28,848 bases of DNA from a virus, in the IMG/VR virus record IMGVR_UViG_3300025276_000158, positions 1 to 28,848 of that record; one strand, written 5' to 3'. Both the position numbers and the translations under genes were made by a program. The notes beneath the pieces were generated by a model. It did no database searches, had not been told where the DNA came from, and saw only the letters and a list, made by a program, of their open reading frames with translations. Below, one piece after another: positions 16,075 through 22,912 of the stretch. Position 1 is the first letter of the stretch. Each line of letters begins with the position of its first letter.

Positions 16075-16772
16075 TTGTTGTATTTTTTATATAAATCTCT
16101 TAAATAGTTGTACTGCTCTGTTTCGTTATTGTAGCAAACTAAGTAATGTTTTTTAGTTATTTTCTCTATTATTTTAAATTGCAAACCACCTACAGCTGCA
16201 TCTATCCTTTTTAAAGCCCTTACGTTTAAGGCGGCATAAGGGTTAAACTTTAGGCTGTTATTATAGCTAAGCAGGTTTAAGCACTCAAATATTCTTTGTG
16301 CTCTTTTAACATCTATTTTATAATTGTTATTACTAAGGGCTATTTTAATATTAGAGCAGCTAGCATTTTCATGCAGTAAAGCTATAACGTTAATTTTACT
16401 CATCTTTTTATTACTCTCTACATACCAGTCATTTGCTATCCTTAAAGCTTGCTTACAATCAGCATTGCCTTTAAGCGCATTCTTATTACAAAAATCTAAA
16501 GCAGTCCACTTTTTACTAATCTGTAATTGGTCGATATTATCCTCGTCTGTGTCTTGAGATATAATATAACACACCGGTATATCAAGCTCCTTAGCAGCTT
16601 GCAGTCTATGCTGGCCATCTATTATAGAGTTGTTTTTATTTACTAAAATGGGCATTTGTAAACCTATATTACTAATTGATTCTTTAATCCTTTGCAGGTT
16701 TTGTTTGTCTAATTCCCTATTCCCTATAACCTTGTTAAATATTGAGTAGGCTTTTGTTGTTCTGATTTCCAT
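16071..16772 (-). CDS. ParB N-terminal domain protein
   Basis: A protein of 233 aa. Residues about 10-75 form a ParB/sulfiredoxin-fold domain with the signature SIIDGQHRLQAA (49-60). The rest is helical and basic and may bind DNA or a partner (LNVRALKRIDAAVGGLQFKI near 187-206). Phage ParB-like proteins often act as CTP-dependent or nuclease-like DNA-binding factors rather than in partition, and no ParA is present here. It sits in a short operon with a host-type promoter, near terminase. A second ParB domain is fused to the methyltransferase at 18865-20127. Confidence 0.8.
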   Translation of the reverse strand: MEIRTTKAYSIFNKVIGNRELDKQNLQRIKESISNIGLQMPILVNKNNSIIDGQHRLQAAKELDIPVCYIISQDTDEDNIDQLQISKKWTALDFCNKNALKGNADCKQALRIANDWYVESNKKMSKINVIALLHENASCSNIKIALSNNNYKIDVKRAQRIFECLNLLSYNNSLKFNPYAALNVRALKRIDAAVGGLQFKIIEKITKKHYLVCYNNETEQYNYLRDLYKKYNK

Positions 16773-16773
16773 T

Positions 16774-16959
16774 TTAGTTTTTTATTAAGATTAAATCTAG
16801 CTGGTCTGCTACGTAGTTAATGTGCTTTTGCGTTGTTTGACTCCAGTAACCTAATTGTAGTAAATCATTGCCCTCAATTTTAGCCACTATAGTTGAGTAG
16901 CTCCATACGTTGTTTCCTTGTATGCTTAAATTTTGTTTGTACTTGTCCAGTATTATCAT
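16774..16959 (-). CDS. Small conserved phage protein, 61 aa
   Basis: The sequence contains NVWSYSTIVAKIEGNDLLQL and GYWSQTTQKHINYVADQLDL, a pattern I recall from small phage proteins of unknown function in many hosts (the DUF8033 type, by memory). It is soluble and alpha/beta. It is the first gene behind a perfect host-type promoter with a 36-nt leader, so it is likely expressed early and strongly. Its stop lies 1 nt before the ParB-like gene start. No biochemical role is known to me. Confidence 0.6.
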   Translation of the reverse strand: MIILDKYKQNLSIQGNNVWSYSTIVAKIEGNDLLQLGYWSQTTQKHINYVADQLDLILIKN

Positions 16960-16995
16960 TGTTCTGTTTTTAATACCGGCTTAATTGCCAGTCCT
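16960..16995 (-). promoter_or_regulatory. Short 5' leader with hairpin, shared with the 22205 gene
   Basis: From the -7 box to the ATG the sense leader holds a small hairpin (ACTGGC, 6 nt, GCCGGT) followed by TATTAAAAACAGAACA directly before ATG. The leader of the gene at 22205 has the same design (TATTGG, CCAGTA, then TATTTAAAAACAGAACAAA). Confidence 0.55.
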
Positions 16996-17026
16996 CAAAT
17001 GTAAAACAAATAAACTTATAAACAAA
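16996..17026 (-). promoter_or_regulatory. Host-type (Bacteroidota) promoter
   Basis: Sense strand: TTTG (17026-17023), exactly 19 nt, TACATTTG (17003-16996). This fits the Bacteroidota primary sigma consensus TTTG-N19-TAnnTTTG at every defined position. It drives the 61-aa/ParB-like operon and lies directly after the terminase large gene. Confidence 0.85.
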
Positions 17027-17044
17027 ATAATTAATAACTTTTAT

Positions 17045-18208
17045 TTAGCTTATGGTATAACGGCCAAAATTAGGCCTGCTTAAAATAGAGTAAGTAGCGT
17101 ATCGGCATGGGTCTATAATGTGATTGTGCTTATCCTCCGGCACGTTAACCAGCAACCCAGCCTTATCCTCTTTCCACTTGTAGTTTCTAAATTCTGATAT
17201 TGCATTATGTGAACTGGATAATATGTGTATTTTATAACGCTTTAATAAATCTATGCCGGCATTAATAGAATCCTTTCCTTTAACACTTGGAAATATATTG
17301 TGGCCCATTCTGCGCAGCTCGTTAATTAAACGTGGCTCAGCACTGTCAGCATATATAGGGTTCTTTAACAGCTTTTCTTCTTTTAGGAATGTATTTATAT
17401 CGCTGGTAGTCATTTGGGTGCGATACAGGTGTTCTTTAATGTATAGGTTATGACCTAGCGTGTAAACAGAAACCAAAGTTGTAGGGTCATTGGTATAACC
17501 AAAGTCCATCCCATAAGCCACTAGGCTTGCATCAACTGGCACTTCTGTAACTTCTGTGTATTTAAAAATAGTGCTCCTACTAGCTGTTCTTTCTCCCAAC
17601 CCATACACCTGCCAATATTGTTCGTCTGTTTCTCTAAGCCTTTCTATCTCGGCTATAATAGAGGCATCAACAAAAGGGTTATCTAAATAGGTGGTTTTAA
17701 AAAAGGCGCAATCCTCTCTAGTTAATACCTTATCATATATCCAATGGTATTCATCTGAGGGGTTAAAATCTAGTACTATCTTATCCTGTGTTCTAAATAA
17801 CAGCTGCTGCCAATCCTCAAAGTACAATTCGTTAGCCTCGTTAATAAACAGTAAATCCCTTTTACGCCCTCTAATCTTTTGAGGTTGGTCTAATGATATA
17901 AACTCTACTAAATTGCCAAATAGGTTATACTCTGAGTTACTGCGATTATGGAAGTTTTCGCTGTATATATTATGGGCCTTTAATATGCTCATAAAATCCC
18001 TTAATACTGTAGCACGTAAACTAGGAAAGGTTTTACGGCAAATGGTTATAATCTTATTATTGTTTTTAGTGCAATACTCAAAAATAACCCACAGCAGTAT
18101 GTTGTAGGTTTTTCCCGACCTAGTTCCGCCCTGTTCTACTACAATTTTTTTCTCGTTGTTTACTAAGTGCTTATAAACAACGTTAGTCTTTATTTTTAAT
18201 TGAGTCAA
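17045..18208 (-). CDS. terL: Terminase large subunit
   Basis: A protein of 387 aa of the PBSX XtmB / Terminase_3 type. The ATPase has Walker A GGTRSGKT (27-34) and Walker B LLFINEAN (119-126). The nuclease has acidic residues in GMDFGYTNDP (D235), YADSAEPR (D288) and HIIDPCRYA (D366). It packages DNA into the prohead through the portal and cuts the concatemer. It overlaps terS by 26 nt. The gene is followed by the host-type promoter of the next operon. Confidence 0.95.
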   Translation of the reverse strand: MTQLKIKTNVVYKHLVNNEKKIVVEQGGTRSGKTYNILLWVIFEYCTKNNNKIITICRKTFPSLRATVLRDFMSILKAHNIYSENFHNRSNSEYNLFGNLVEFISLDQPQKIRGRKRDLLFINEANELYFEDWQQLLFRTQDKIVLDFNPSDEYHWIYDKVLTREDCAFFKTTYLDNPFVDASIIAEIERLRETDEQYWQVYGLGERTASRSTIFKYTEVTEVPVDASLVAYGMDFGYTNDPTTLVSVYTLGHNLYIKEHLYRTQMTTSDINTFLKEEKLLKNPIYADSAEPRLINELRRMGHNIFPSVKGKDSINAGIDLLKRYKIHILSSSHNAISEFRNYKWKEDKAGLLVNVPEDKHNHIIDPCRYATYSILSRPNFGRYTIS

Positions 18209-18590
18209 TTATTTCTATTTGAAAGTTAGTTGGCATTCCCTCAGCTCCGGTTATCTCCTGTCTTTCTACATATCCTCTTTGCTTACCTTTTGTCTTTAAA
18301 TAAAAGATAGTCGCTGCTGTAGAGTTAGCTGATATTTGTTTATGTAACTGGCTTTCCGCAAAGTCTAAGGCCACATTTTCTATATCCTTGACATCTCTTG
18401 CAAACACCTCATCTTCTTTCAGCCACTTATAGTAAGTGCTTCTAGGTGTGTCTGATTTTCTACATGCAACTGTTACAACCCCTAAGCTCTGTTCTAAAGC
18501 TTTTAAGAGTGTTTCCTTTTTTATGTGTCTACTTTTGTCCATTATTTTTTTATTTAGGTATTCTTTACCATTATTAGCGAAGTGATTCAT
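18183..18590 (-). CDS. terS: Terminase small subunit
   Basis: A protein of 135 aa with an N-terminal helix-turn-helix (about 24-60; LGVVTVACRKSDTPRSTYYK then W) and a C-terminal helical part with AATIFYLKTKGKQRGYVERQ, the standard end of small terminases of this family. It recognises viral DNA and regulates TerL. It lies directly upstream of and overlaps terL. An alternative start at the internal Met17 would lose only a short basic tail. Confidence 0.9.
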   Translation of the reverse strand: MNHFANNGKEYLNKKIMDKSRHIKKETLLKALEQSLGVVTVACRKSDTPRSTYYKWLKEDEVFARDVKDIENVALDFAESQLHKQISANSTAATIFYLKTKGKQRGYVERQEITGAEGMPTNFQIEIIDSIKNKD

Positions 18591-18611
18591 ATATTATTGT
18601 TAAAATTAATA

Positions 18612-18884
18612 CTATAAACATTTTTTTATAAATTTATCGAATGGCTCTTTTATGCAGCTTGATAGCTCAATATAAGTTTCATTATGTTCAGGAAAAGTAT
18701 GTATAGCAAAATGGCTTTCACTAAGTAAAAACAAAGCTGTGTAACCGTATGGTTTAAAATGCTTTTCGCATAGGTCTAAAACATTAAAACCACTTTCAGC
18801 TAGTAATACACTAAAGTATTCTTTTAGGGCCTTAGGCTCTGTTTTATCTATCCATACTGCGTAATTATATATCTGCGCTTTCAT
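18612..18884 (-). CDS. Short S-adenosylmethionine decarboxylase homologue
   Basis: A protein of 90 aa matching the bacterial class 1B AdoMetDC core. The self-cleavage motif is LLSESHFAIHTFPE: Ser57 (the pyruvoyl-forming Ser), His62 and Cys77 have the same spacing as Ser63, His68 and Cys83 of the Thermotoga enzyme, and Glu56 precedes the cleavage Ser. Such enzymes make decarboxylated AdoMet for spermidine synthesis. It ends 13 residues after Cys77 and is shorter than the usual 115-130 aa, so the last part of the fold is missing. It overlaps the ParB-methyltransferase gene by 20 nt and precedes terS. It could supply polyamine for DNA packaging or lower AdoMet against restriction; both are inferences. 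Confidence 0.8.
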   Translation of the reverse strand: MKAQIYNYAVWIDKTEPKALKEYFSVLLAESGFNVLDLCEKHFKPYGYTALFLLSESHFAIHTFPEHNETYIELSSCIKEPFDKFIKKCL

Positions 18885-20127
18885 CTACTGCTATGTTTTT
18901 AAAGTCTAATTTTTTATATATATTTTTTATCTCTTTGGGGTTTCCTTTATAAAACACCAGTACGTTTTGGTGGCACTTACCTACTTTTCTGTTATGCATG
19001 TACCGGCCTACTCTTTGTGGAAGCGTGCCTATACTCTCAGCTATTATCATCTCATTGTAAAGCTTAGCACCATTTCTAATAAATATGTTTTTTACATCAT
19101 CAGCAAAGCCATAGTAAAACCCTTTTTTATCTCTTATATCTCCTACTACTATAACAGCAAACCTATTTTCTTTTAAGCATGTTAAAGCTCTTGTAAATGC
19201 GTTGTCTAGTATTTGTAAAAAGTCTTTGTACTCTTTTTGGTTGCTGGCATCATTCTTTAAGTCAGAGTAAACCTCTAAATCAAAATATGGTGGGCAACTA
19301 AACAGTAAATCTTGGCTATCCTCTTTTATATGTTTTAGCACGTTTTGGCCATCATCACAAATGTATTTGCTTTTACTACCTTTTAGCCTTTGGTTGTTTA
19401 AGTCTGTTTGCTCCTGCCTTAGCTCAATACCAGTAAACGTATTCCCTAGCGCATCACTAATATATCCAAACACACTATCCCCAGCAAAGCAGTCAAATGT
19501 ATTACAGTTATCTAAGCCAAACCATTTATTTGCTATCTCAGCTAACACAGGGTCAAGTAAGCTTACGCCATTGTTAGTTGCAGCCATTATGTTAGTAGCT
19601 CCCTTAGCAAGCGCACCCTCTCGGCTTTCGCCCTCATCTCCTATTAAGCTTTTCCAGTATTTTTTACGCTCCTGCCAGTATCCTTTTTTAGTATCTAATA
19701 TGCTAAACGGTGGCACTACAAAAGTATCTTCTAATTTATTGTGTTCCTCTTTAGGCTCTTGCTCAAACGGAAAGCCATCTAACCCCCATTCTTCCAGCTC
19801 TTTAACATCCCAATCATTAGCCAGTACATCCCAATCCCATTCGCCAAAGCCTACATTATCTTTAACTATAAATTCTTCTACCTGCTTATCGGTTAGGTTA
19901 TCTGCTTTTATTATATACACTTCTTTTAGCCCTGCTTCTTTGCATGCTCTGTAGCGCATATTGCCACCCAGTATAGCCATATCTTTATTGACTACTATGG
20001 GCCTAAGCTGTAGCATTTCCGGAAAATCCTCTATACTAGTTACTAGTTTTTTAAATTTAGCTTCTTTTATTGTGCGAGGGTTCGTAGGGTTTGGGAACAC
20101 TTTATTTATTGCAACTTTTTGTATCAT
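18865..20127 (-). CDS. ParB domain - DNA methyltransferase fusion
   Basis: A protein of 420 aa. Residues 1-95 form a ParB-like domain (IVVNKDMAILGGNMRYRA ends at 61). After an acidic linker, residues about 145-395 form an AdoMet-dependent DNA methyltransferase: motif I region FDCFAGDSVFG (211-221) and catalytic motif IV SCPPY (277-281), the form seen in N4-cytosine/N6-adenine enzymes. Such fusions are frequent in phages and modify phage DNA to resist restriction or mark packaging sites. No restriction endonuclease partner is seen. It is first in the unit with the AdoMetDC homologue and terminase, behind ACGTTATATA 3 nt before the ATG. Confidence 0.88.
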   Translation of the reverse strand: MIQKVAINKVFPNPTNPRTIKEAKFKKLVTSIEDFPEMLQLRPIVVNKDMAILGGNMRYRACKEAGLKEVYIIKADNLTDKQVEEFIVKDNVGFGEWDWDVLANDWDVKELEEWGLDGFPFEQEPKEEHNKLEDTFVVPPFSILDTKKGYWQERKKYWKSLIGDEGESREGALAKGATNIMAATNNGVSLLDPVLAEIANKWFGLDNCNTFDCFAGDSVFGYISDALGNTFTGIELRQEQTDLNNQRLKGSKSKYICDDGQNVLKHIKEDSQDLLFSCPPYFDLEVYSDLKNDASNQKEYKDFLQILDNAFTRALTCLKENRFAVIVVGDIRDKKGFYYGFADDVKNIFIRNGAKLYNEMIIAESIGTLPQRVGRYMHNRKVGKCHQNVLVFYKGNPKEIKNIYKKLDFKNIAVDESADI

Positions 20128-20130
20128 AGT

Positions 20131-20161
20131 TATATAACGTATTATTTAGATTTATTTTGCC
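20131..20161 (-). promoter_or_regulatory. Putative phage late promoter element, copy 5
   Basis: Sense strand: GGCAAAAT, spacer, then ACGTTATATA, three nt before the ATG at 20127. The A-rich box is 1 nt further away than in the other copies. The element overlaps the last codons of the DnaA-domain gene. Confidence 0.6.
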
Positions 20162-20651
20162 ACTCCCAGCTGCTTTTAATAATTTTAAATTTGTCCTTAA
20201 ATTCAAAAAATTTATCATCCGGCACAGTTAAAACCATTTTTACTAATGGGTTTTTTAGAGTTTCACGCAGTTTTAAATACTCAGCCTCTAAACTATTATA
20301 TTTATTCTCTAAGTAATTAACCTTATCTATCTCGCTATAAGGTATGCGTGATTTAAAAACAAAGGTATTTTCAAACTCTGTAAGCTGTGTATTATCTCTT
20401 TTGTATATAGGGTACATTTTTACTAGATGCATAGCTGAGGCATGGTCCATATTTTTTCCCTGAGACTTAAAAAACGCTGCAATATCTTTCCAGCGTAAGT
20501 TAAGTTTTTCACGTAACAAGTAGCAAACAATGGCCCTAAACTCTACAAAGGGCCTTTGCCTAGTGTTATCATATATATTAACACCTGATAGCTTTATAAT
20601 TTTTTCTGCAATATCTAAGGGTGTTAAATTATCCTTATTGTTTTCTTCCAT
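20142..20651 (-). CDS. DnaA domain IV-like DNA-binding protein
   Basis: A protein of 169 aa. Residues about 28-80 match the DnaA C-terminal helix-turn-helix: RQRPFVEFRAIVCYLLREKL, WKDIAAFF, then the signature-like DHASAMHLVK (69-78; DnaA proteins have DHSTVxHA here). The C-terminal 70 residues form a coiled coil (VNYLENKYNSLEAEYLKLRE). There is no AAA+ domain, so it cannot replace DnaA. It may bind a phage origin or DnaA boxes, or act as a regulator. It is the last gene of the early unit; its start shares one base with the stop of the exonuclease gene. Confidence 0.75.
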   Translation of the reverse strand: MEENNKDNLTPLDIAEKIIKLSGVNIYDNTRQRPFVEFRAIVCYLLREKLNLRWKDIAAFFKSQGKNMDHASAMHLVKMYPIYKRDNTQLTEFENTFVFKSRIPYSEIDKVNYLENKYNSLEAEYLKLRETLKNPLVKMVLTVPDDKFFEFKDKFKIIKSSWEWQNKSK

Positions 20652-21364
20652 TATTCAGTTCTTAGTTTTAAAAGGTTGTAGCACTCTATATATTTTAGTT
20701 TTGCTTTTCCCTTATATTGTTGTTTAAATAATTCGTACAGTTTTTTAGTGTATTGGTATTTAGTAGCACAATCATCAAAGTATCTTTCTGCAAACCTCTT
20801 ACCTTTTCCTTTAAAAAAATTAACATTGTCTGCTGTATCTCCTACTATCATCTGCTCGTAAAAGTTATATAAAGCCTCATCCTCAGTTATATTTAAAATC
20901 TCTTTATGTTTATAATGATAATTATATATTTTTGCTGGGAATTGCCTGTAGTCCTTGTCTATAGAAACTATCATAACCTCATCCCTGCCTAGCTCTTTTG
21001 TTAATTTGGCCCAGTAGCTAGCCACTAAGTCATCTGTCTCAATACCAAAACCATAAATGCTATCGTATTGGCTTTTAACATAGGCGTGCATCTCATGCAG
21101 TAAAGGTGGAAGCTCCTGCTTTTTTCTATTCGCTTTATACTTAGTGTTTAGTATTTTTCTAAAATTGCCCTTAGAGCCGCTAAACGTTAACACCTTGTCT
21201 ACACTATACATTTCCTCTAAGTGGTTTACAATAGCCATATATTGCTCGTCAAACTTATTTCGTGCCTCAGCTATATCTGTGTAATACTTTTCAGCATCAG
21301 GGCTTTCTCTTTTACGGTAACAGCTGGCAAATATTAAGCTGTCTGCATCTACTAGCAAAATCAT
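20651..21364 (-). CDS. 5'-3' exonuclease / flap endonuclease-like protein
   Basis: A protein of 237 aa in the FEN/PIN superfamily. Metal-binding acids appear in LLVDADSL (D6, D8), ETDDLVA (109-115), SIDKDYRQ (134-141) and GDTADNV (175-181), and the basic arch motif is YKANRKK (76-82). GDTADN followed by KGKGKR is the usual site of the helix-hairpin-helix. It would remove RNA primers and flaps or degrade host DNA. It is coupled to a 59-aa gene upstream (ATGA) and to the DnaA-domain gene downstream. Confidence 0.85.
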   Translation of the reverse strand: MILLVDADSLIFASCYRKRESPDAEKYYTDIAEARNKFDEQYMAIVNHLEEMYSVDKVLTFSGSKGNFRKILNTKYKANRKKQELPPLLHEMHAYVKSQYDSIYGFGIETDDLVASYWAKLTKELGRDEVMIVSIDKDYRQFPAKIYNYHYKHKEILNITEDEALYNFYEQMIVGDTADNVNFFKGKGKRFAERYFDDCATKYQYTKKLYELFKQQYKGKAKLKYIECYNLLKLRTE

Positions 21365-21540
21365 AAGTTATTTAGCTTCTCTAAAGTTCCTTCAAAGCCC
21401 GGTATCTCAGCAACTTTTGTTTCCTTATAAACCTTGTAACCGTTTTTTTGTAAAAACTTTACTGCTTTTTGTATTTTTTTTTCCTTAACTCTAAAGGCTT
21501 CAAAAATTTCACTCTCAAATGGGTTTGGTTTTATGTTCAT
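21361..21540 (-). CDS. Small basic protein, 59 aa
   Basis: ATG at 21540 (ATGA overlap with the upstream stop), TGA at 21361 overlapping the exonuclease start. It encodes MNIKPNPFESEIFEAFRVKE, then a Lys-rich helix and GYKVYKETKVAEIPGF. It is a helix followed by a short beta hairpin with no Cys and no membrane segment. Double ATGA coupling makes translation very likely. The family is not recognised. Confidence 0.65.
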   Translation of the reverse strand: MNIKPNPFESEIFEAFRVKEKKIQKAVKFLQKNGYKVYKETKVAEIPGFEGTLEKLNNL

Positions 21541-21806
21541 ATTTTTTTAAGTGAGGTTTTAAGTAAGTCTAAGTGCATGTCCTGCATCTTCTTATTCTCT
21601 TCTACTACTTGGCTTACTATAAAAGGTAAGTCCTTAAAAAGCTGCTCTACGTTAATTACAACCCACCTATCATCGTTACAGTCTCCGTAACCAATATGCA
21701 GTTCCCCATCTTGACAATACAAGTGGTTTGTTTCATTTATATAAGTATATTCTTTAGCTCTTTTTAGTTGTTCCTCTAATTCGTTAATCCTGTTTTTTAA
21801 AGTCAT
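21537..21806 (-). CDS. Hypothetical protein with coiled-coil ends, 89 aa
   Basis: It starts with a short coiled coil (MTLKNRINELEEQLKRAKEY). A beta segment with two Cys follows (HLYCQDGELHIGYGDCNDDR), then a helical C-terminus (VEENKKMQDMHLDLLKTSL). It lies in the host-promoter unit between two other small genes. The leader AAAAAACTAATAAAATG is A-rich, as is usual for Bacteroidota genes. No function can be assigned. Confidence 0.65.
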   Translation of the reverse strand: MTLKNRINELEEQLKRAKEYTYINETNHLYCQDGELHIGYGDCNDDRWVVINVEQLFKDLPFIVSQVVEENKKMQDMHLDLLKTSLKKI

Positions 21807-21810
21807 TTTA

Positions 21811-21960
21811 TTAGTTTTTTATGTTAAATTTTAAAAAGTTTTTGTTCTCTTTTTCTTTTAGCTGCACGTTAATAATAACATCTGTTATATTAGGGTCTTG
21901 CTGGCTATACTCTTCTATAGCTTTTTTTATTTCTAATAAGGTGGATGTAGTTACTTTCAT
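21811..21960 (-). CDS. Small hypothetical protein, 49 aa
   Basis: ATG at 21960 (TAATG overlap with the upstream stop), tandem TAA stops from 21813. It encodes MKVTTSTLLEIKKAIEEYSQ, then PNITDVIINVQLKEKENK, a helix followed by a beta strand and a basic end. There are four nt between its end and the next start. No family is recognised. Coupling and reading-frame fit support it as a real gene. Confidence 0.6.
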   Translation of the reverse strand: MKVTTSTLLEIKKAIEEYSQQDPNITDVIINVQLKEKENKNFLKFNIKN

Positions 21961-22205
21961 TATATAGCCTCTACATCGCATTCCTCAAAAGTTAAAAGTC
22001 CGTTGTCTCCACTAAATACAATATCTGTACTTTCAGTGTACCTTTCTAGCTTAACCATTCCGCCCTCGTGCATCTCAATATCATTATAAAAAATGCTGCC
22101 ATGATTTAATTTTAACCAGTGATATAATTTGGTTTGTATATTATCTTCTGTTATGTCTACACTTATTAAAATACCCGTACTGTCGTTCTGAAATAATGTT
22201 CTCAT
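21960..22205 (-). CDS. Small acidic hypothetical protein, 81 aa
   Basis: It is the first gene behind the perfect host-type promoter at 22245-22275. It contains DSTGILISVDITEDNIQTK and MVKLERYTESTDIVFSGD, so it is mostly beta with an acidic C-terminus (FEECDVEAI). It is soluble with no motif known to me. Its position as leading early gene is typical for small host-takeover proteins, but that is only a guess. Confidence 0.65.
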   Translation of the reverse strand: MRTLFQNDSTGILISVDITEDNIQTKLYHWLKLNHGSIFYNDIEMHEGGMVKLERYTESTDIVFSGDNGLLTFEECDVEAI

Positions 22206-22244
22206 TTTGTTCTGTTTTTAAATACTGGCGTTATTACCAATACC
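22206..22244 (-). promoter_or_regulatory. Short 5' leader with hairpin, shared with the 16959 gene
   Basis: The sense leader has arms TATTGG and CCAGTA around 8 nt, then TATTTAAAAACAGAACAAA directly before the ATG at 22205. It is 39 nt from the -7 box. It has the same design and nearly the same 3' part as the leader at 16960-16995. Confidence 0.55.
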
Positions 22245-22275
22245 CAAATATATAACTATTTTAGTTATTAACAAA
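22245..22275 (-). promoter_or_regulatory. Host-type (Bacteroidota) promoter
   Basis: Sense strand: TTTG (22275-22272), exactly 19 nt, TATATTTG (22252-22245), a full match to TTTG-N19-TAnnTTTG. It lies in the 85-nt gap after the nuclease-like gene and drives the exonuclease/DnaA-domain unit. Confidence 0.88.
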
Positions 22276-22290
22276 ATATTTAATAAAAAA

Positions 22291-22710
22291 TTACAGGTCA
22301 AAGTTTAAATTTATGCGGCTTGCATCGTTTTCCTTGAGTAAGTAAACGTCTTTGTGTACTCTTTTTCTAGTCCACATTGTTGTATCAGGGCAATACTTTT
22401 TAACCGGCTTAGGCATTTTAAGCTCGTTTAGCCAATACATAAAGTTTCCCTTAGGGTCAAACACAAAGTATATCTTTACAATGGTTTTGTCGAGGGCCAT
22501 TAAAGCATCGTACTTATCCTTTTCCATCATCTTTTCCTCGTAATAGTCGTTTCTAAATTTAAACTCTATTACGCAGCTTTTATCTTTAGGCGTTTTGCCT
22601 TTGGCATCATAGGGTATGTTTTTATCCCCAGTCCACTCTAAATCCCAGCCATCTATATTCAGTATTAATACTACAGCTTTTTCAAATTGGTTAGTCTTTT
22701 TTTTCTTCAT
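22291..22710 (-). CDS. PD-(D/E)XK nuclease-like protein, 139 aa
   Basis: It has a possible PD-(D/E)XK active site: Asp35 in NIPYDAKG and Glu49-x-Lys51 in CVIEFKFRN, with the usual ~14-residue separation. The rest is a small alpha/beta protein (KTIVKIYFVFDPKGNFMYWL at 75-94). A Holliday-junction resolvase or restriction-like nuclease role in recombination or DNA degradation is plausible. It overlaps the upstream 73-aa gene by 20 nt and ends the early unit just before a new promoter. The call rests on motif spacing only. Confidence 0.6.
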   Translation of the reverse strand: MKKKKTNQFEKAVVLILNIDGWDLEWTGDKNIPYDAKGKTPKDKSCVIEFKFRNDYYEEKMMEKDKYDALMALDKTIVKIYFVFDPKGNFMYWLNELKMPKPVKKYCPDTTMWTRKRVHKDVYLLKENDASRINLNFDL

Positions 22711-22912
22711 TAGACCAAATTAAATTTAAATCACTTATCCATTTGTTTACTGTCTTCGGTGCGCAGGTGCAGGGCTTGTAAAAACTATGTTTGTAATATC
22801 GTGAGTGCAATTCGCAGACCAAGTTAAATTCTTCTGCTGTAATTGTGTCGTGCTGCTCACCCATTCGAAAGGCTTTCCATTTTCCATAATCTTCTTTGTT
22901 AAATTTTACCAT
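22691..22912 (-). CDS. Small conserved phage protein with CxC motif, 73 aa
   Basis: It contains DTITAEEFNLVCELHSRYYK and HSFYKPCTCAPKTVNKWISD, a pattern I recall from Bacteroidota phages and integrative elements. Three Cys (Cys33 and the pair at 48 and 50) and several His could bind metal. The C-terminal helix with KTVNKWI suggests a DNA-binding helix. It overlaps both neighbours (7 and 20 nt). Its function is unknown. Confidence 0.6.
   Translation of the reverse strand: MVKFNKEDYGKWKAFRMGEQHDTITAEEFNLVCELHSRYYKHSFYKPCTCAPKTVNKWISDLNLIWSNEEKKD

Noticed and set aside
17225-17240. Partial TTATAACG match
   Set aside because: It is internal to the terL coding region, lacks the second TATA and is not before a start codon.
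19361-19954. 197-aa plus-strand frame
   Set aside because: It lies fully inside the ParB-methyltransferase gene on the other strand and has Ser/Leu/Pro-rich shadow composition without any motif.
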